Positions 1-8,890 of a stretch of DNA of 64,000 bases are shown here, in pieces. The translations under genes and the position numbers were made by a program. Numbering within the stretch: position 1 is the first letter of the stretch; each line of letters starts with the position of its first letter. The notes beneath the pieces are model-generated. The model was given only the letters and a program-made list of their open reading frames with translations, was not told the origin of the DNA and ran no database searches. The DNA lies in assembly GCF_031326225.1 (NCBI RefSeq), contig NZ_CP133720.1:2976001-3040000 (forward strand), in the 5' to 3' direction. This stretch comes from Undibacterium cyanobacteriorum (GTDB lineage Bacteria; Pseudomonadota; Gammaproteobacteria; Burkholderiales; Burkholderiaceae_D).

Positions 1-1
1 A

Positions 2-919
2 TTAAGTACTTAAATCTTTTGCAGCACTCAAAGCACCGCGCAATTGTGCGAAAACACGCTGGGTATCCGGCCGCACCCCTCGCCAAATTGCAAACGCCTC
101 CGCTGCCTGTTCGATCAGCATTCCCAAACCATCGCGCACCATCGATCCCGCATTTTGCGCATTTTTGAGAAATGGGGTCAATTCAGCCCCATACATCATG
201 TCATACGCGAGACTTTGCGGTGCATAAAGAGTGTTCGGCAGAGCGATTGATTCACCCATCAAACTCGCCGAACTCGCATTAATGATCAGATCAAACTCGC
301 CCGACACATCTTGAAATGAACTTGCCGTGCACACGTCCTTCTCAGAAGTCCATTTGCTCGCCATCGCAACCAATTCTTCTGCTTTAGACACAGTACGATT
401 GCTGATCAGAACCGACTTTGGTTGTTGCTCTAAAAGTGGCAATAGAGCACCGCGTGCCGCCCCACCGGCGCCAATCAGTAAAACACGTTTGCCACGAATA
501 GCGAAGCCGGCGTTGACGACAATATCGCGTACTAAGCCAACACCATCGGTATTATCACCTTCAATTTTGTCGTCTACAAAGCGTAAGGTATTCACAGCGC
601 CCGCGCTCTCTGCGCGCTTACTCAGTCGATCACACAAGGCAAATGCTTCTAACTTAAACGGAACAGTGACGTTCGCGCCGCGTCCATTTTGTTGTGCAAA
701 CTCGCTCACTTCGGCCGCAAAACCATCCAAGGGTGCGAGTCGGGCTTCGTAGCGCAATGCTTGCGCAGTTTGCTCGGCAAATAGGCCATGGATCAAAGGT
801 GATTTACTGTGTGCGATTGGATTACCAAACACACAGTAAAGATCGGTTTCGCTCGCTCCTATCTTTGAAATAAGATCGTCGCGTTCGCCAGCGGCACGAT
901 CAAGTACATTACTATTCAC
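2..919 (-). CDS. aroE: Shikimate dehydrogenase (NADP+) AroE
   Basis: Reduces 3-dehydroshikimate to shikimate with NADPH in the cytoplasmic chorismate pathway. The 305-residue protein shows the shikimate-binding SKSPLIH (38-44), NVTVPFK (83-89) with the expected catalytic Lys89, NTDG (123-126) with the partner Asp, and the Rossmann loop GAGGAARG (150-157). It is about 25-30 residues longer at the N-terminus than typical AroE. The start is a GTG with a strong GGGAGGG ribosome site just upstream; it overlaps the end of the upstream TonB-like gene by 8 bp, so the two are probably translationally coupled. The stop codon lies at the very edge of the window, so the gene is complete. Confidence 0.95.
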   Translation of the reverse strand: MNSNVLDRAAGERDDLISKIGASETDLYCVFGNPIAHSKSPLIHGLFAEQTAQALRYEARLAPLDGFAAEVSEFAQQNGRGANVTVPFKLEAFALCDRLSKRAESAGAVNTLRFVDDKIEGDNTDGVGLVRDIVVNAGFAIRGKRVLLIGAGGAARGALLPLLEQQPKSVLISNRTVSKAEELVAMASKWTSEKDVCTASSFQDVSGEFDLIINASSASLMGESIALPNTLYAPQSLAYDMMYGAELTPFLKNAQNAGSMVRDGLGMLIEQAAEAFAIWRGVRPDTQRVFAQLRGALSAAKDLST

Positions 920-1823
920 GAACCCTCCCCCCGCGCATCTCGGTCTCTAATTGTTGGTCGCGCGTAAATTTAAATTGCGTTACCACAATCCAAATATCGT
1001 CCTTATCTTTCGATCTCATATTGGGTGGGAAATGTCCATACGGCGCCGCTTTTCGAACAATACGAAGTGCTGCGGAATCAAGTTCAGGAATGCCAGAAGA
1101 TTTTTCTACTTTTGGCCCACCCTCTTTTTCGTAGATCGTACCGTCTTGAAAAATTGGAATATACACAATCACTTGGCCATACAATTTCTTACCATTGACC
1201 TGTGGGAAGTTGATGGTGCCAACGTCTTCGATTTTTTTCTGCAATGCTTTGTAATAAATGGCGTGACCAACCGCTTGCGTACTCGGGGACAAGAAGGTTT
1301 TACGTGGGCGCTTATTTTGATCTTCAATCGTTTGCGAGATCTCCGCAATTGAACGCGCTAACGCTTTTTTACTCTCAGACAGGTCGCGTCCATTCTCCGC
1401 TTGCTGATCATCAAGCTGTTTTTTATCCAGTACCCTTTGCGACTTCACCGTCGTCTCTTGGCGAACTTGATCTAGTAATTGGCGCTGGCGTTCTTCCAAT
1501 TCTTGAATCTTCTTTTGCGTCGTCACGACGCTATCACCATCTTCAACGCGTCGCATATCCGGCAACGGCGATTTAGCACGTCCTTGATCGTGCTGACCAC
1601 CACCATCCAAATTCACTTGCGCCAGTGCTTGTGCGCTAGAGGGACGCTTTTCGTGCTTTGCGTTGACTAGAATAATCTCAAGACCAGGATCCACTGGAGT
1701 TACCGCTTCTTGAATCGCGGGAACGAAATGCACCAGCAAAACAACTGCGTGAAAAAGCACGGAGATAAAAATCGCCGAACTCAAAAACACATTATTCAAG
1801 ATCGTTTTCAGTAACTTATCCAA
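912..1823 (-). CDS. TonB-like C-terminal domain protein (energy transducer)
   Basis: A 303-residue protein with a short cytoplasmic N-terminus, one membrane segment at about 13-35, a long charged Gln/Arg/Lys-rich probable coiled coil at about 100-175, and a TonB-like C-terminal domain at about 205-290. TonB proteins carry proton-motive energy from ExbBD to outer-membrane receptors, so this would be inner-membrane anchored and periplasmic. No exbB or exbD lies next to it. The middle part lacks the Pro-Lys/Pro-Glu repeats of classical TonB, so it could be a TolA-like or dedicated transducer. It precedes aroE with an 8 bp overlap, an arrangement that says little about its partner. A TonB-dependent receptor lies 27 kb away at 29127-31916. 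Confidence 0.75.
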   Translation of the reverse strand: MDKLLKTILNNVFLSSAIFISVLFHAVVLLVHFVPAIQEAVTPVDPGLEIILVNAKHEKRPSSAQALAQVNLDGGGQHDQGRAKSPLPDMRRVEDGDSVVTTQKKIQELEERQRQLLDQVRQETTVKSQRVLDKKQLDDQQAENGRDLSESKKALARSIAEISQTIEDQNKRPRKTFLSPSTQAVGHAIYYKALQKKIEDVGTINFPQVNGKKLYGQVIVYIPIFQDGTIYEKEGGPKVEKSSGIPELDSAALRIVRKAAPYGHFPPNMRSKDKDDIWIVVTQFKFTRDQQLETEMRGGRVRE

Positions 1824-1928
1824 GCATTCACCAATCTATTTTATTCACCGAGCAATTCACGGAACCAGAAAGCCATCTTGGGTTGCGATCGCTCTCATCG
1901 TTAGCATTGAGTGGTTGATTCGACTCAC

Positions 1929-3992
1929 TTATGCCTGTTGAACTTCATCATCCGGTTTTACTTCCTCAGCCACTGTCATTTCTGTTTCCGTTGCCTGAGT
2001 AAGTTCGACATTCTCTGTTTCACTCGCCGAGAAATCCTCGACTAGTTCCATTTCATCTTCTGCCTCATCCCCGAGATCTTCAGAGGTTTCGGTACCCAAA
2101 ACTTCCAAGAAACGTGCCTCGACACTCAAATCCAACTCATCCCAGCGCAAAATTTCCAAGCGCACTTGCGCACCTCGCGCGGCCGCTGGCATACCAGCCA
2201 TGCGAATGATCAGAGGAATTTCAACTAAACGCAAGACTTCGTCTTTCAAAACAACAGCATCGACCTGACGTTTTTGTTCTTGTCCCAACCAACGCAAGCA
2301 CCAATAACGTTCCATATTAGTTTGGAAGTCAGCATAGGCAGCATAGGCAGCATCGAAACCAGAGACAATCGCGAACAAGTCAGCGTCTTTGGGTTTGAAT
2401 GGTGCGACCAAGGCTGCGGTGACACCGTGTTGCACGCAAGCGATGATTTGCCATTGATTAATCAAATCCGTATAGCGTCGCAATGGCGAGGTGCTCCAAG
2501 CATATTGATCGACGCCCAAACCTTGATGCGGCGCTGCGTGCGTCACCATGCGCACTTGCATCTTCGCCGCCCAGCCACCACTGCCGCCACCTTGCGCCCG
2601 ATAGATCCCTGGAATACCGTGATCGGCCAAGAGTTTTCCCCAGGTGCTATTGGCCAAGATCATTAATTCCGCGACGATTTTATCGAGCGGTGCGCCGCGC
2701 TTACGGCGAACGATACTGACCACATCGTCTTCCACATAGAAGTTAAAATCGACCCGATTGTTTTGCTCGGGCTTGAGACCAAAACTTTCGCGCTTCGCCA
2801 TCCGTCCCGCTTCCAACACTTGCGCCCACTTCCACAACAAAGCGATCTCAGCTTTGTGCGGATACTCACCCGCATCATTTGCCAAGTTTTCTTCTGTGAC
2901 CAAAGCGTCCAAATCGTTATGTCGCAAATTCGCCGCCATGGGCACCATTTCGACTTTGGTTTCGGTGCGCTGAATCTGCCAATCTTGGGTGCTCAAATCG
3001 ACGTACAAAGAAACGGCGGGGCGCGTTTGTCCTTCGCCTAAGGTGTAGACCTGTACCAGATCATCCGGCAACATGGTGATCTTGTCGCCCGGCATATAGA
3101 CGGTTGACATTCTTTGACGCGCCATCTGATCAAAGGCGTCATTTCTTTGGATACCAAGACCTGGTGCAGCAATATGGATCCCAACTCTGACCGTATTTGC
3201 ATCAAGGTGTTGCACAGAAAAAGCGTCATCGATCTCGGTGGTCGTCACGTCATCGATAGAAAAAGCTTGTACCGCAGCTACCGATAAATTCTCGGGTAAG
3301 CTCGGCAGCGGTGTCGCGGGAAATCCCACGCCTTTTGGGAAATGTTCCAACAAAAATTTCGACAAGTGAAAATCTTTGGCGTTTTTCAAACCACCGCATG
3401 CCAGCATCAATTTAGCAGGCGTGGTCTGCAATTCGGCACAGGCTTCCACCATCGCCTTGTACGAGATACTATTTTTGTCGGGCTTAAATAAGAGTTGCAA
3501 GCCAATGCTAGCGAAGGCATCTGGCAAACGGTACTGCTTAAGTTCTTCCACATACGCCGCTTGCACCAGGGCTTGCTGTTTCTTCTTTTCAATCCCAGCC
3601 AAGGCCGCTTTGAGATTCTCTTCCGGTGCAGCTTTATAACGACCCCGCCCTTTTTTCTGGAAGTAAATCGGCGACTGGTGTAGTGCCAAAATCAAGCCGG
3701 CCAATTCTTCGGTTTTAGGATTCGCGCCGAAATACTCTGCACCCAAATCTGCAAAGCCAAACTCATCGGTGCCAGCCACTTCCCACAGAAAACCGAGGTC
3801 GATTCCTTCGACGATACTCTTTGCGTTGGCTAATAAGGCGCCTGGTTCTGGACTCGTAAATTGCAATAGCACATCCTTACTTTTGACCTTAGTCCGCTTA
3901 CCGCTAGCCAACTCAACTTGATATGCCTCACCTGCCTGTGACAACACGCTACCTGCTTTGAAATCACCAGACTCTTCAAAAAATACATTCAT
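1929..3992 (-). CDS. RNB-family exoribonuclease (RNase II/R-like)
   Basis: A 687-residue protein with an RNB catalytic domain in its middle and C-terminal half, expected to degrade single-stranded RNA 3' to 5' in the cytoplasm. The RNB signature is seen as IDDVTTTEIDDAFS near residues 246-260, giving three of the four metal-binding acids as Asp and one as Glu. The arginine-rich TSPLRRYTDL block further on is the usual RNB C-terminal signature. The N-terminus has a small beta-barrel-like region rather than clear cold-shock domains, there is no convincing S1 domain, and the last 50 residues are very acidic. This belongs to the RNB subgroup often annotated only as ribonuclease catalytic domain protein, so I give no rnb or rnr symbol. 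It follows ubiC after a 90 bp gap. Confidence 0.88.
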   Translation of the reverse strand: MNVFFEESGDFKAGSVLSQAGEAYQVELASGKRTKVKSKDVLLQFTSPEPGALLANAKSIVEGIDLGFLWEVAGTDEFGFADLGAEYFGANPKTEELAGLILALHQSPIYFQKKGRGRYKAAPEENLKAALAGIEKKKQQALVQAAYVEELKQYRLPDAFASIGLQLLFKPDKNSISYKAMVEACAELQTTPAKLMLACGGLKNAKDFHLSKFLLEHFPKGVGFPATPLPSLPENLSVAAVQAFSIDDVTTTEIDDAFSVQHLDANTVRVGIHIAAPGLGIQRNDAFDQMARQRMSTVYMPGDKITMLPDDLVQVYTLGEGQTRPAVSLYVDLSTQDWQIQRTETKVEMVPMAANLRHNDLDALVTEENLANDAGEYPHKAEIALLWKWAQVLEAGRMAKRESFGLKPEQNNRVDFNFYVEDDVVSIVRRKRGAPLDKIVAELMILANSTWGKLLADHGIPGIYRAQGGGSGGWAAKMQVRMVTHAAPHQGLGVDQYAWSTSPLRRYTDLINQWQIIACVQHGVTAALVAPFKPKDADLFAIVSGFDAAYAAYADFQTNMERYWCLRWLGQEQKRQVDAVVLKDEVLRLVEIPLIIRMAGMPAAARGAQVRLEILRWDELDLSVEARFLEVLGTETSEDLGDEAEDEMELVEDFSASETENVELTQATETEMTVAEEVKPDDEVQQA

Positions 3993-4082
3993 CTTATTTT
4001 CTACAATCTCATTTTTACTGTCTCATGATCTTTCATAAGACCTTGAAATTGAACTCAATTGGCTCAATTCCATCATGTTTGA

Positions 4083-4706
4083 TCATTGACCAGAAATTCG
4101 TGGCAAGTCCAAAATTTCCGGCAAAAACACTTCTGTTACTAACAAAGGCGAACCTTTACGACGAAATACCGAGCGTCGCGCCCACAAATAAGCGACGTCA
4201 TCCGCCAATGCATGTACGCGCACTATGCGCTGCATCAAGGGATGGCGACGTCCCAAACGCGCGAAATATAACTGCCCTCGTTCGACTTGCGGATCACTGA
4301 ACAAGGTCGAACCTAAAGAACGATTCCCCAGCGAAGCGAACAAGGGCCAATGACTCGCATTGGCATCCAAGGACAATACCGTATGCGCATACACCACGGC
4401 ACGTTCATCACAGCGCAATAACACTTCACGTTCGGTGACTTGAGTAACTCGCGGCAAACCCAAAGCATGAAACTCATCACGCAAACACATCGCCCGTCCT
4501 TGTCGCAAACGTTGCACACGAAAACGCGAACTGCGCGCCACCAAGCGAGCCGTCAAGGAATCGCGGTTGCTTAGCCAATCTTGCATCACTTCACTCGTGT
4601 GTATCGCACCGATATGCGAATGCCAGCGCGGGAAACGATGGCGCAACTGCTCCTTGGCTAGGTCGGACTGCGGAATCATCAATTCATCCGTCGCAAACTC
4701 ACGCAT
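4083..4706 (-). CDS. ubiC: Chorismate--pyruvate lyase UbiC
   Basis: Converts chorismate to 4-hydroxybenzoate and pyruvate, the first committed step of ubiquinone synthesis. Recognised by the UbiC pattern: an N-terminal substrate region, the CDERAVVYAHTVL block, the SLGNRSLGSTLF block and the final Glu-containing FLPEIL. The start chosen is the ATG giving MREFATDEL (207 aa); an upstream ATG would add 22 Trp-rich residues that lie inside the preceding gene and look like read-through. The product is longer than the E. coli enzyme (about 165 aa). It overlaps the end of the YqiA-like esterase gene by 8 bp, so it is the third gene of the coupled mpl-yqiA-ubiC run. No ubiA lies next to it. Confidence 0.85.
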   Translation of the reverse strand: MREFATDELMIPQSDLAKEQLRHRFPRWHSHIGAIHTSEVMQDWLSNRDSLTARLVARSSRFRVQRLRQGRAMCLRDEFHALGLPRVTQVTEREVLLRCDERAVVYAHTVLSLDANASHWPLFASLGNRSLGSTLFSDPQVERGQLYFARLGRRHPLMQRIVRVHALADDVAYLWARRSVFRRKGSPLLVTEVFLPEILDLPRISGQ

Positions 4707-5265
4707 CACAAAAATCCACCACCATTTGCAAATAGTCTGCGAACTCACTAATGCCGTGATCGCTCCCTTCAATCACAAACTGTTGAGCGCCTGCATAATG
4801 CGCGACCATTTCGCGCCAATCTAATACTTCATCCCCCGTCGCCGCCATCAAGAAATAGCGCTCGGGTTTGGTAATTTTGTCGACTGCCAATGCCTTCAAT
4901 TCATCAACATAGGCGGCCTTAAACTCAAACTCTTCGCCCGTGTGGTAATTGGTCGTGATGCCAACATAGCTTGCTAATTCGCGCGGCGGTTTTACTGCGG
5001 GATTCAACAACACCGCTTTGCAATTCAATTCCTCAGCAAGAAATGTCGCGTAACAGCCGCCCAGCGATGAACCAATCAAACTCCATTCCTGCTCAGGATG
5101 TTGCTGCACAATCGAGCGCGCCAAAGCAATCGCGGCGGCTGGCGAAGCGGGCAAGGCTGGGCAAACGAATTCATGTGAACGTCCCTGCTCCCGAAAATAA
5201 TCGGTGAGCAAGCGTGCCTTGAAAGACAATGGAGAAGAACGAAATCCGTGCAAATACAGAATCAT
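4699..5265 (-). CDS. YqiA/YcfP-family alpha/beta hydrolase (esterase)
   Basis: A 188-residue cytoplasmic alpha/beta hydrolase of the YqiA/UPF0227 type. Visible are the early LYLHGFRSSP oxyanion strand-turn (about 3-12), the nucleophile elbow GSSLGG (65-70, Ser67), and a late GSDHG (about 171-175) giving the catalytic His. Length fits the family. YqiA proteins hydrolyse short acyl esters in vitro, but their natural substrate is unknown. The start overlaps the mpl stop by 4 bp and the end overlaps the ubiC start, so all three are probably co-translated. Confidence 0.85.
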   Translation of the reverse strand: MILYLHGFRSSPLSFKARLLTDYFREQGRSHEFVCPALPASPAAAIALARSIVQQHPEQEWSLIGSSLGGCYATFLAEELNCKAVLLNPAVKPPRELASYVGITTNYHTGEEFEFKAAYVDELKALAVDKITKPERYFLMAATGDEVLDWREMVAHYAGAQQFVIEGSDHGISEFADYLQMVVDFCDA

Positions 5266-6686
5266 GCGTTTGTCACCACTTGCGCCGTTGCACTAACATT
5301 CGCATTCAAACCTTGTAGCGCATCCAAGAGCTTTTGGTGAACGCCGCCGAAACCACCATTACTCATGACCAAAATACTATCGCCTGCTTGGCTCGCTGCG
5401 ACGATATCAGCAACCAGCGGCACCAAATCGTGATACGTCTTTACTTTATCACCCAAAGGTGCAAAGGCTTCGGCGAGATCCCATCCTAGCGCATCTTTGC
5501 CACTCAACGCGCCATAAGCAAACACCAAATCAGCGGTTTCCAAACTAGCTGGTAAAGCTTGTTTCACTGCGCCCATCTTCATGGTGTTTGAGCGCGGTTC
5601 GAGTACCGCCAAAATACGGCGCGTACCAACACTTCGACGCAGACCATCCAAGGTGGTTTGAATGGCGGTGGGATGATGAGCGAAATCATCGATCACGCGC
5701 ACACCATTCACTTCACCACGCACTTCCATACGACGTTTCACATTCACAAACTTGGATAGGGCCTCAATTGCCGTCGCCGCTTGCACACCGACATGGCGTG
5801 CTGCCGCGATCGCAGCCAGGGCATTCATTCGATTGTGCGCGCCGTTAATATTCCACTGCAGATGCCCTTGCACTTCGCCGCGATACAAGACCTCAAAATG
5901 ATCGCCTTCAGTGACGCGCATTTGCCATTCCGCCTCACTCGCTGACGCTGCGGAGAAACTCTCTTTTTCACTCCAGCAACCACGCTTGACGACACGCTGC
6001 AAACTCGCTTCATCAGCGTTGACAACCAACCGCCCAATCCCGGGCACCGTCCGCACCAAATGATGGAACTGGGTTTCAATAGCGGCGAGATCAGGGAAAA
6101 TATCTGCGTGATCGTATTCGAGATTATTCAAGACTGCGGTCTTGGCGTGGTAATGCACGAATTTGCTGCGCTTATCAAAAAACGCGGTATCGTATTCATC
6201 GGCTTCAATCACAAAAAAGTCTGAAGCTTTATCGCCATGCAAACGCGCGGAGATACCGAAATTCAAAGGCACGCCACCGATCAAGAATCCAGGTGCGTAC
6301 CCCGCATATTCCAAAATCCAAGCGAGCATGGAGGATGTCGTGGTTTTACCATGTGTACCCGCCACCGCTAGTACCCATTTGTTACGCAAGATGTGTTCAC
6401 CCATCCATTGTGGGCCCGAGACATAAGGCAGACCACGATTCAGAATCGCTTCCATCAATGGATTGCCACGTGAGACCACATTCCCAATCACAAAGAGATC
6501 GGGCTGCAAATCCAGCTGCTCTTCGCCAAATCCTTCGATCAGACGTATCCCTTGTTGCTCCAACTGTGTGCTCATTGGTGGATACACGTTGGCATCACAA
6601 CCGGTGACCGTATGTCCTGCTTGTTTCGCCAGAGCGGCCAAGCCGCCCATAAAGGTGCCGCAAATACCTAGAATATGAATGTGCAT
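5262..6686 (-). CDS. mpl: UDP-N-acetylmuramate:L-Ala-gamma-D-Glu-meso-DAP ligase Mpl
   Basis: Murein-recycling ligase that attaches recovered tripeptide directly to UDP-MurNAc using ATP, in the cytoplasm. The start is taken at the ATG giving MHIHILGICG; the open frame runs 67 codons further upstream but without similarity to the family. Residues 7-15 form the nucleotide loop GICGTFMGG typical of Mpl (MurC has GIGG), GTHGKTTT (110-117) is the ATP P-loop, and the Mur-ligase central and C-terminal domains follow to give 474 aa. It leads the mpl-yqiA-ubiC run and is divergent from the gene at 6846. The presence of Mpl shows that the organism recycles peptidoglycan, which is relevant to the AmpG-like carrier and NagZ at 17.6-21.7 kb. 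Confidence 0.93.
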   Translation of the reverse strand: MHIHILGICGTFMGGLAALAKQAGHTVTGCDANVYPPMSTQLEQQGIRLIEGFGEEQLDLQPDLFVIGNVVSRGNPLMEAILNRGLPYVSGPQWMGEHILRNKWVLAVAGTHGKTTTSSMLAWILEYAGYAPGFLIGGVPLNFGISARLHGDKASDFFVIEADEYDTAFFDKRSKFVHYHAKTAVLNNLEYDHADIFPDLAAIETQFHHLVRTVPGIGRLVVNADEASLQRVVKRGCWSEKESFSAASASEAEWQMRVTEGDHFEVLYRGEVQGHLQWNINGAHNRMNALAAIAAARHVGVQAATAIEALSKFVNVKRRMEVRGEVNGVRVIDDFAHHPTAIQTTLDGLRRSVGTRRILAVLEPRSNTMKMGAVKQALPASLETADLVFAYGALSGKDALGWDLAEAFAPLGDKVKTYHDLVPLVADIVAASQAGDSILVMSNGGFGGVHQKLLDALQGLNANVSATAQVVTNA

Positions 6687-6845
6687 AAACTGCAATGCTT
6701 TCTTCTTGTTATGTACTGAAATGGCGAATGAACTAAGATGCCAGTCGATTAAACCCTGTTCATCGCCCACTTCTGTAGCATGTGCTATCGATCTCGACAT
6801 TCTACCCGACAGACGAGGTTTAGCCGAATACGATATGATATGCAC

Positions 6846-7442
6846 ATGACAAATTTCAACTTTCCAGAAACAGACCGACTTGCGCAATTGCGTTCAGAAA
6901 TCGCGATGCAAGCAGCGCGCTTAATCGCCGAAGAAGGCTGTGAATACAGTACCGCCAAGCGCCGCGCCGCCAAACAAGTGCTCGGCAATCAAAAAATTAA
7001 CGGCAATGTCTTGCCAGACAATCAGCAGATTGAACAAGAAGTTCGCGAATACCACGCCCTTTTCTGTGCGGATACCCAACCACAACGCCTTCGGGAATTG
7101 CGCTTGATCGCGATCGAAGTGATGGAGAAGCTCAGCCAGTTCAATCCCTACCTGATTGGCGCGGCCATGAATGGTACGGCGGGCGAACATTCTGATATTT
7201 ATTTGCATTTATATACAGAAAATGCCAAAGATCTGGCCATCTTCCTACTCAATCTCGGCATTGACTTCGAAGTCTCTGAACACGGCAATCGACGTGGCGA
7301 AGCTTCCGAAACCTTAAGCTTCATGTTTAAACGCGAAGCGGTACATTTGATGGTGCATGACTTTGACGATCTCAAACACACCGATCGCAATGAGCGCGCC
7401 GATCTCAATGCGGTGAAACAATTGCTGGCGGAATCAGAATAA
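6846..7442 (+). CDS. Conserved protein of unknown function, divergent from mpl
   Basis: A 198-residue soluble protein that I do not recognise with a name. The N-terminal 60 residues (MTNFNFPETDRLAQ...) are helical and Lys/Arg-rich and resemble a conserved region found next to mpl in Burkholderiales. The C-terminal half has a GAAMNGTAGEHSDIYLHL stretch followed by predicted alternating strands and helices, faintly like a minimal nucleotidyltransferase fold, but the second metal-binding acid is not obvious; this is only a guess. Two in-frame ATGs (6840 and 6846) are possible. It shares a 159 bp divergent promoter region with mpl. Confidence 0.75.
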   Translation: MTNFNFPETDRLAQLRSEIAMQAARLIAEEGCEYSTAKRRAAKQVLGNQKINGNVLPDNQQIEQEVREYHALFCADTQPQRLRELRLIAIEVMEKLSQFNPYLIGAAMNGTAGEHSDIYLHLYTENAKDLAIFLLNLGIDFEVSEHGNRRGEASETLSFMFKREAVHLMVHDFDDLKHTDRNERADLNAVKQLLAESE

Positions 7443-7541
7443 AGTGAACTGTTTAAAGTGATGAGACCACGAGTCCGCGCATCAAAATACTAAGCAAAAT
7501 ACGAACCAAAGCATCCATAAAACATCGTTAAGGACTTATTT

Positions 7542-8072
7542 ATGAACAAAAACCTACTGAAGATGGGCCTTACCGTCGCCATTTTCTGCGCCGCCGCTGG
7601 CGCTTATGTCGGCAACAAACGTTTGGAACCCAAAACGCCGGTTGATGGCGCCGTGCAAAAGCTGGTCAGCCTTAACTTAAAAGATGCCAAAGGTGTGGTG
7701 CAACCCTTAAAACAATGGCAAGGCAAATTCCTCGTCGTGAATTTCTGGGCAACGTGGTGCAAACCCTGCGTGCAGGAAATGCCAGAACTAGCTGAACTCC
7801 AAACCCAACTTGCAGGCAAAAATGTGCAACTACTTGGCATCGGCATCGATACACCCAACAACATCAGTGAATTCGCAGAAAAATACAAAATCACCTACCC
7901 CGTTTTTGCAGCCGGCATGGAAGGCACCGATATTTCGACTGCCATGGGCAATCAGGCAGGCGGCCTGCCATTTACTGTGTTGGTCAACAGCGAGGGTAAG
8001 ATCGTGAAATCTTATTTTGGCCGACTCAAAATGGAAGAACTGCGTGCAGATATACAGAAATACAACATTTGA
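7542..8072 (+). CDS. TlpA/ResA-like periplasmic thiol-disulfide oxidoreductase
   Basis: A 176-residue thioredoxin-fold protein with an N-terminal hydrophobic segment (about 7-24) acting as signal peptide or membrane anchor, so the catalytic domain faces the periplasm. The active site is WCKPC (about 72-76) inside FWATWCKPCVQEM, and the cis-Pro strand GGLPFTVLV lies near 146. Such proteins reduce disulfides, often for cytochrome c maturation or metal insertion, but no partner lies alongside. A good AAGGAC-type ribosome site stands 7 bases before the ATG. Confidence 0.88.
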   Translation: MNKNLLKMGLTVAIFCAAAGAYVGNKRLEPKTPVDGAVQKLVSLNLKDAKGVVQPLKQWQGKFLVVNFWATWCKPCVQEMPELAELQTQLAGKNVQLLGIGIDTPNNISEFAEKYKITYPVFAAGMEGTDISTAMGNQAGGLPFTVLVNSEGKIVKSYFGRLKMEELRADIQKYNI

Positions 8073-8330
8073 ACACAATGACAATCCCCGCCGAGCCGTT
8101 CTAACAAGAGCCACTCAAATTATCAATCTCACAAGATAAACATGCGCGGATGGCTGGCATGCATAGGTTTGCCGCCATCCCCAAGTCAGCAAAGTGCACG
8201 GTCGGCTCACTCTTTCCCTTCCCAAGCCAAGTTTTTTACAAGAAATATACAGACGAGCGTGCTTTTTTGCTTGCCAAGCCCACACAAGTAACGGCAAAAT
8301 GCTGCTAACTTCTGCAAATAATCTAACAAT

Positions 8331-8768
8331 ATGGCTCAAAAGCTTCTTCTGCTGAACGGCCCCAATCTCAACTTATTGGGCACACGTGAACCAGCAATCT
8401 ATGGTTCTGCCACGCTACAAGATATTGAAAACGCAGCAATTCAACAGGCACAAGCTCAGGGCGTAAGCCTTGTTTGTTTCCAAAGTAATCACGAAGGTCA
8501 ATTGATTGATCGTATCCATGCAGCAAGATCAGAACAGATCGACGCGATTGTGATTAACCCTGGTGGACTGACACATACTAGTGTTGCTTTACGCGACGCT
8601 TTGAGTGGTGTGGCAATTCCATTTATCGAAGTTCATATTTCCAATATTCACCAACGCGAAGCATTTCGGCACCATTCTTTTTTATCAAGTGTTGCCAAAG
8701 GAGTCATTTGCGGACTCGGTACCGATGGCTATCGTTTAGCAATTGACTTTGCACTAAAAAACCTTTAA
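8331..8768 (+). CDS. aroQ: Type II 3-dehydroquinate dehydratase AroQ
   Basis: Dehydrates 3-dehydroquinate to 3-dehydroshikimate, one step before AroE. The 145-residue length and motifs fit the dodecameric type II enzyme: LLLNGPNLNLLGTREPAIYG (4-23) with the catalytic Arg and Tyr, FQSNHEG (about 50-56), INPGGLTHTS (about 73-82) and EVHISNIHQRE (about 98-108). It stands upstream of accB and accC as in most Burkholderiales, with a 122 bp gap that probably holds a separate acc promoter. Upstream, 8073-8330 holds no gene I can support. Confidence 0.95.
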   Translation: MAQKLLLLNGPNLNLLGTREPAIYGSATLQDIENAAIQQAQAQGVSLVCFQSNHEGQLIDRIHAARSEQIDAIVINPGGLTHTSVALRDALSGVAIPFIEVHISNIHQREAFRHHSFLSSVAKGVICGLGTDGYRLAIDFALKNL

Positions 8769-8890
8769 ATTCTCGCATCTTCACGCAATTAACTCATATT
8801 TATACAATAACTTTTGATTGCGTACTTTCCAATAACAGTCGATAAGGCGCTACGAGCGCACTTTTTCGCACCTCTTTCAGGAGATTTCAC

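Noticed and set aside
6687..6887. N-terminal extension of Mpl by 67 residues
   Set aside because: The extension does not resemble Mpl proteins and contains the divergent promoter region; the ATG at 6686 gives the exact family N-terminus.
8115..8339. 74-residue minus-strand open frame between the TlpA-like gene and aroQ
   Set aside because: No ribosome site, overlaps the aroQ start, and composition does not look like a protein; the gap is better seen as aroQ control DNA.
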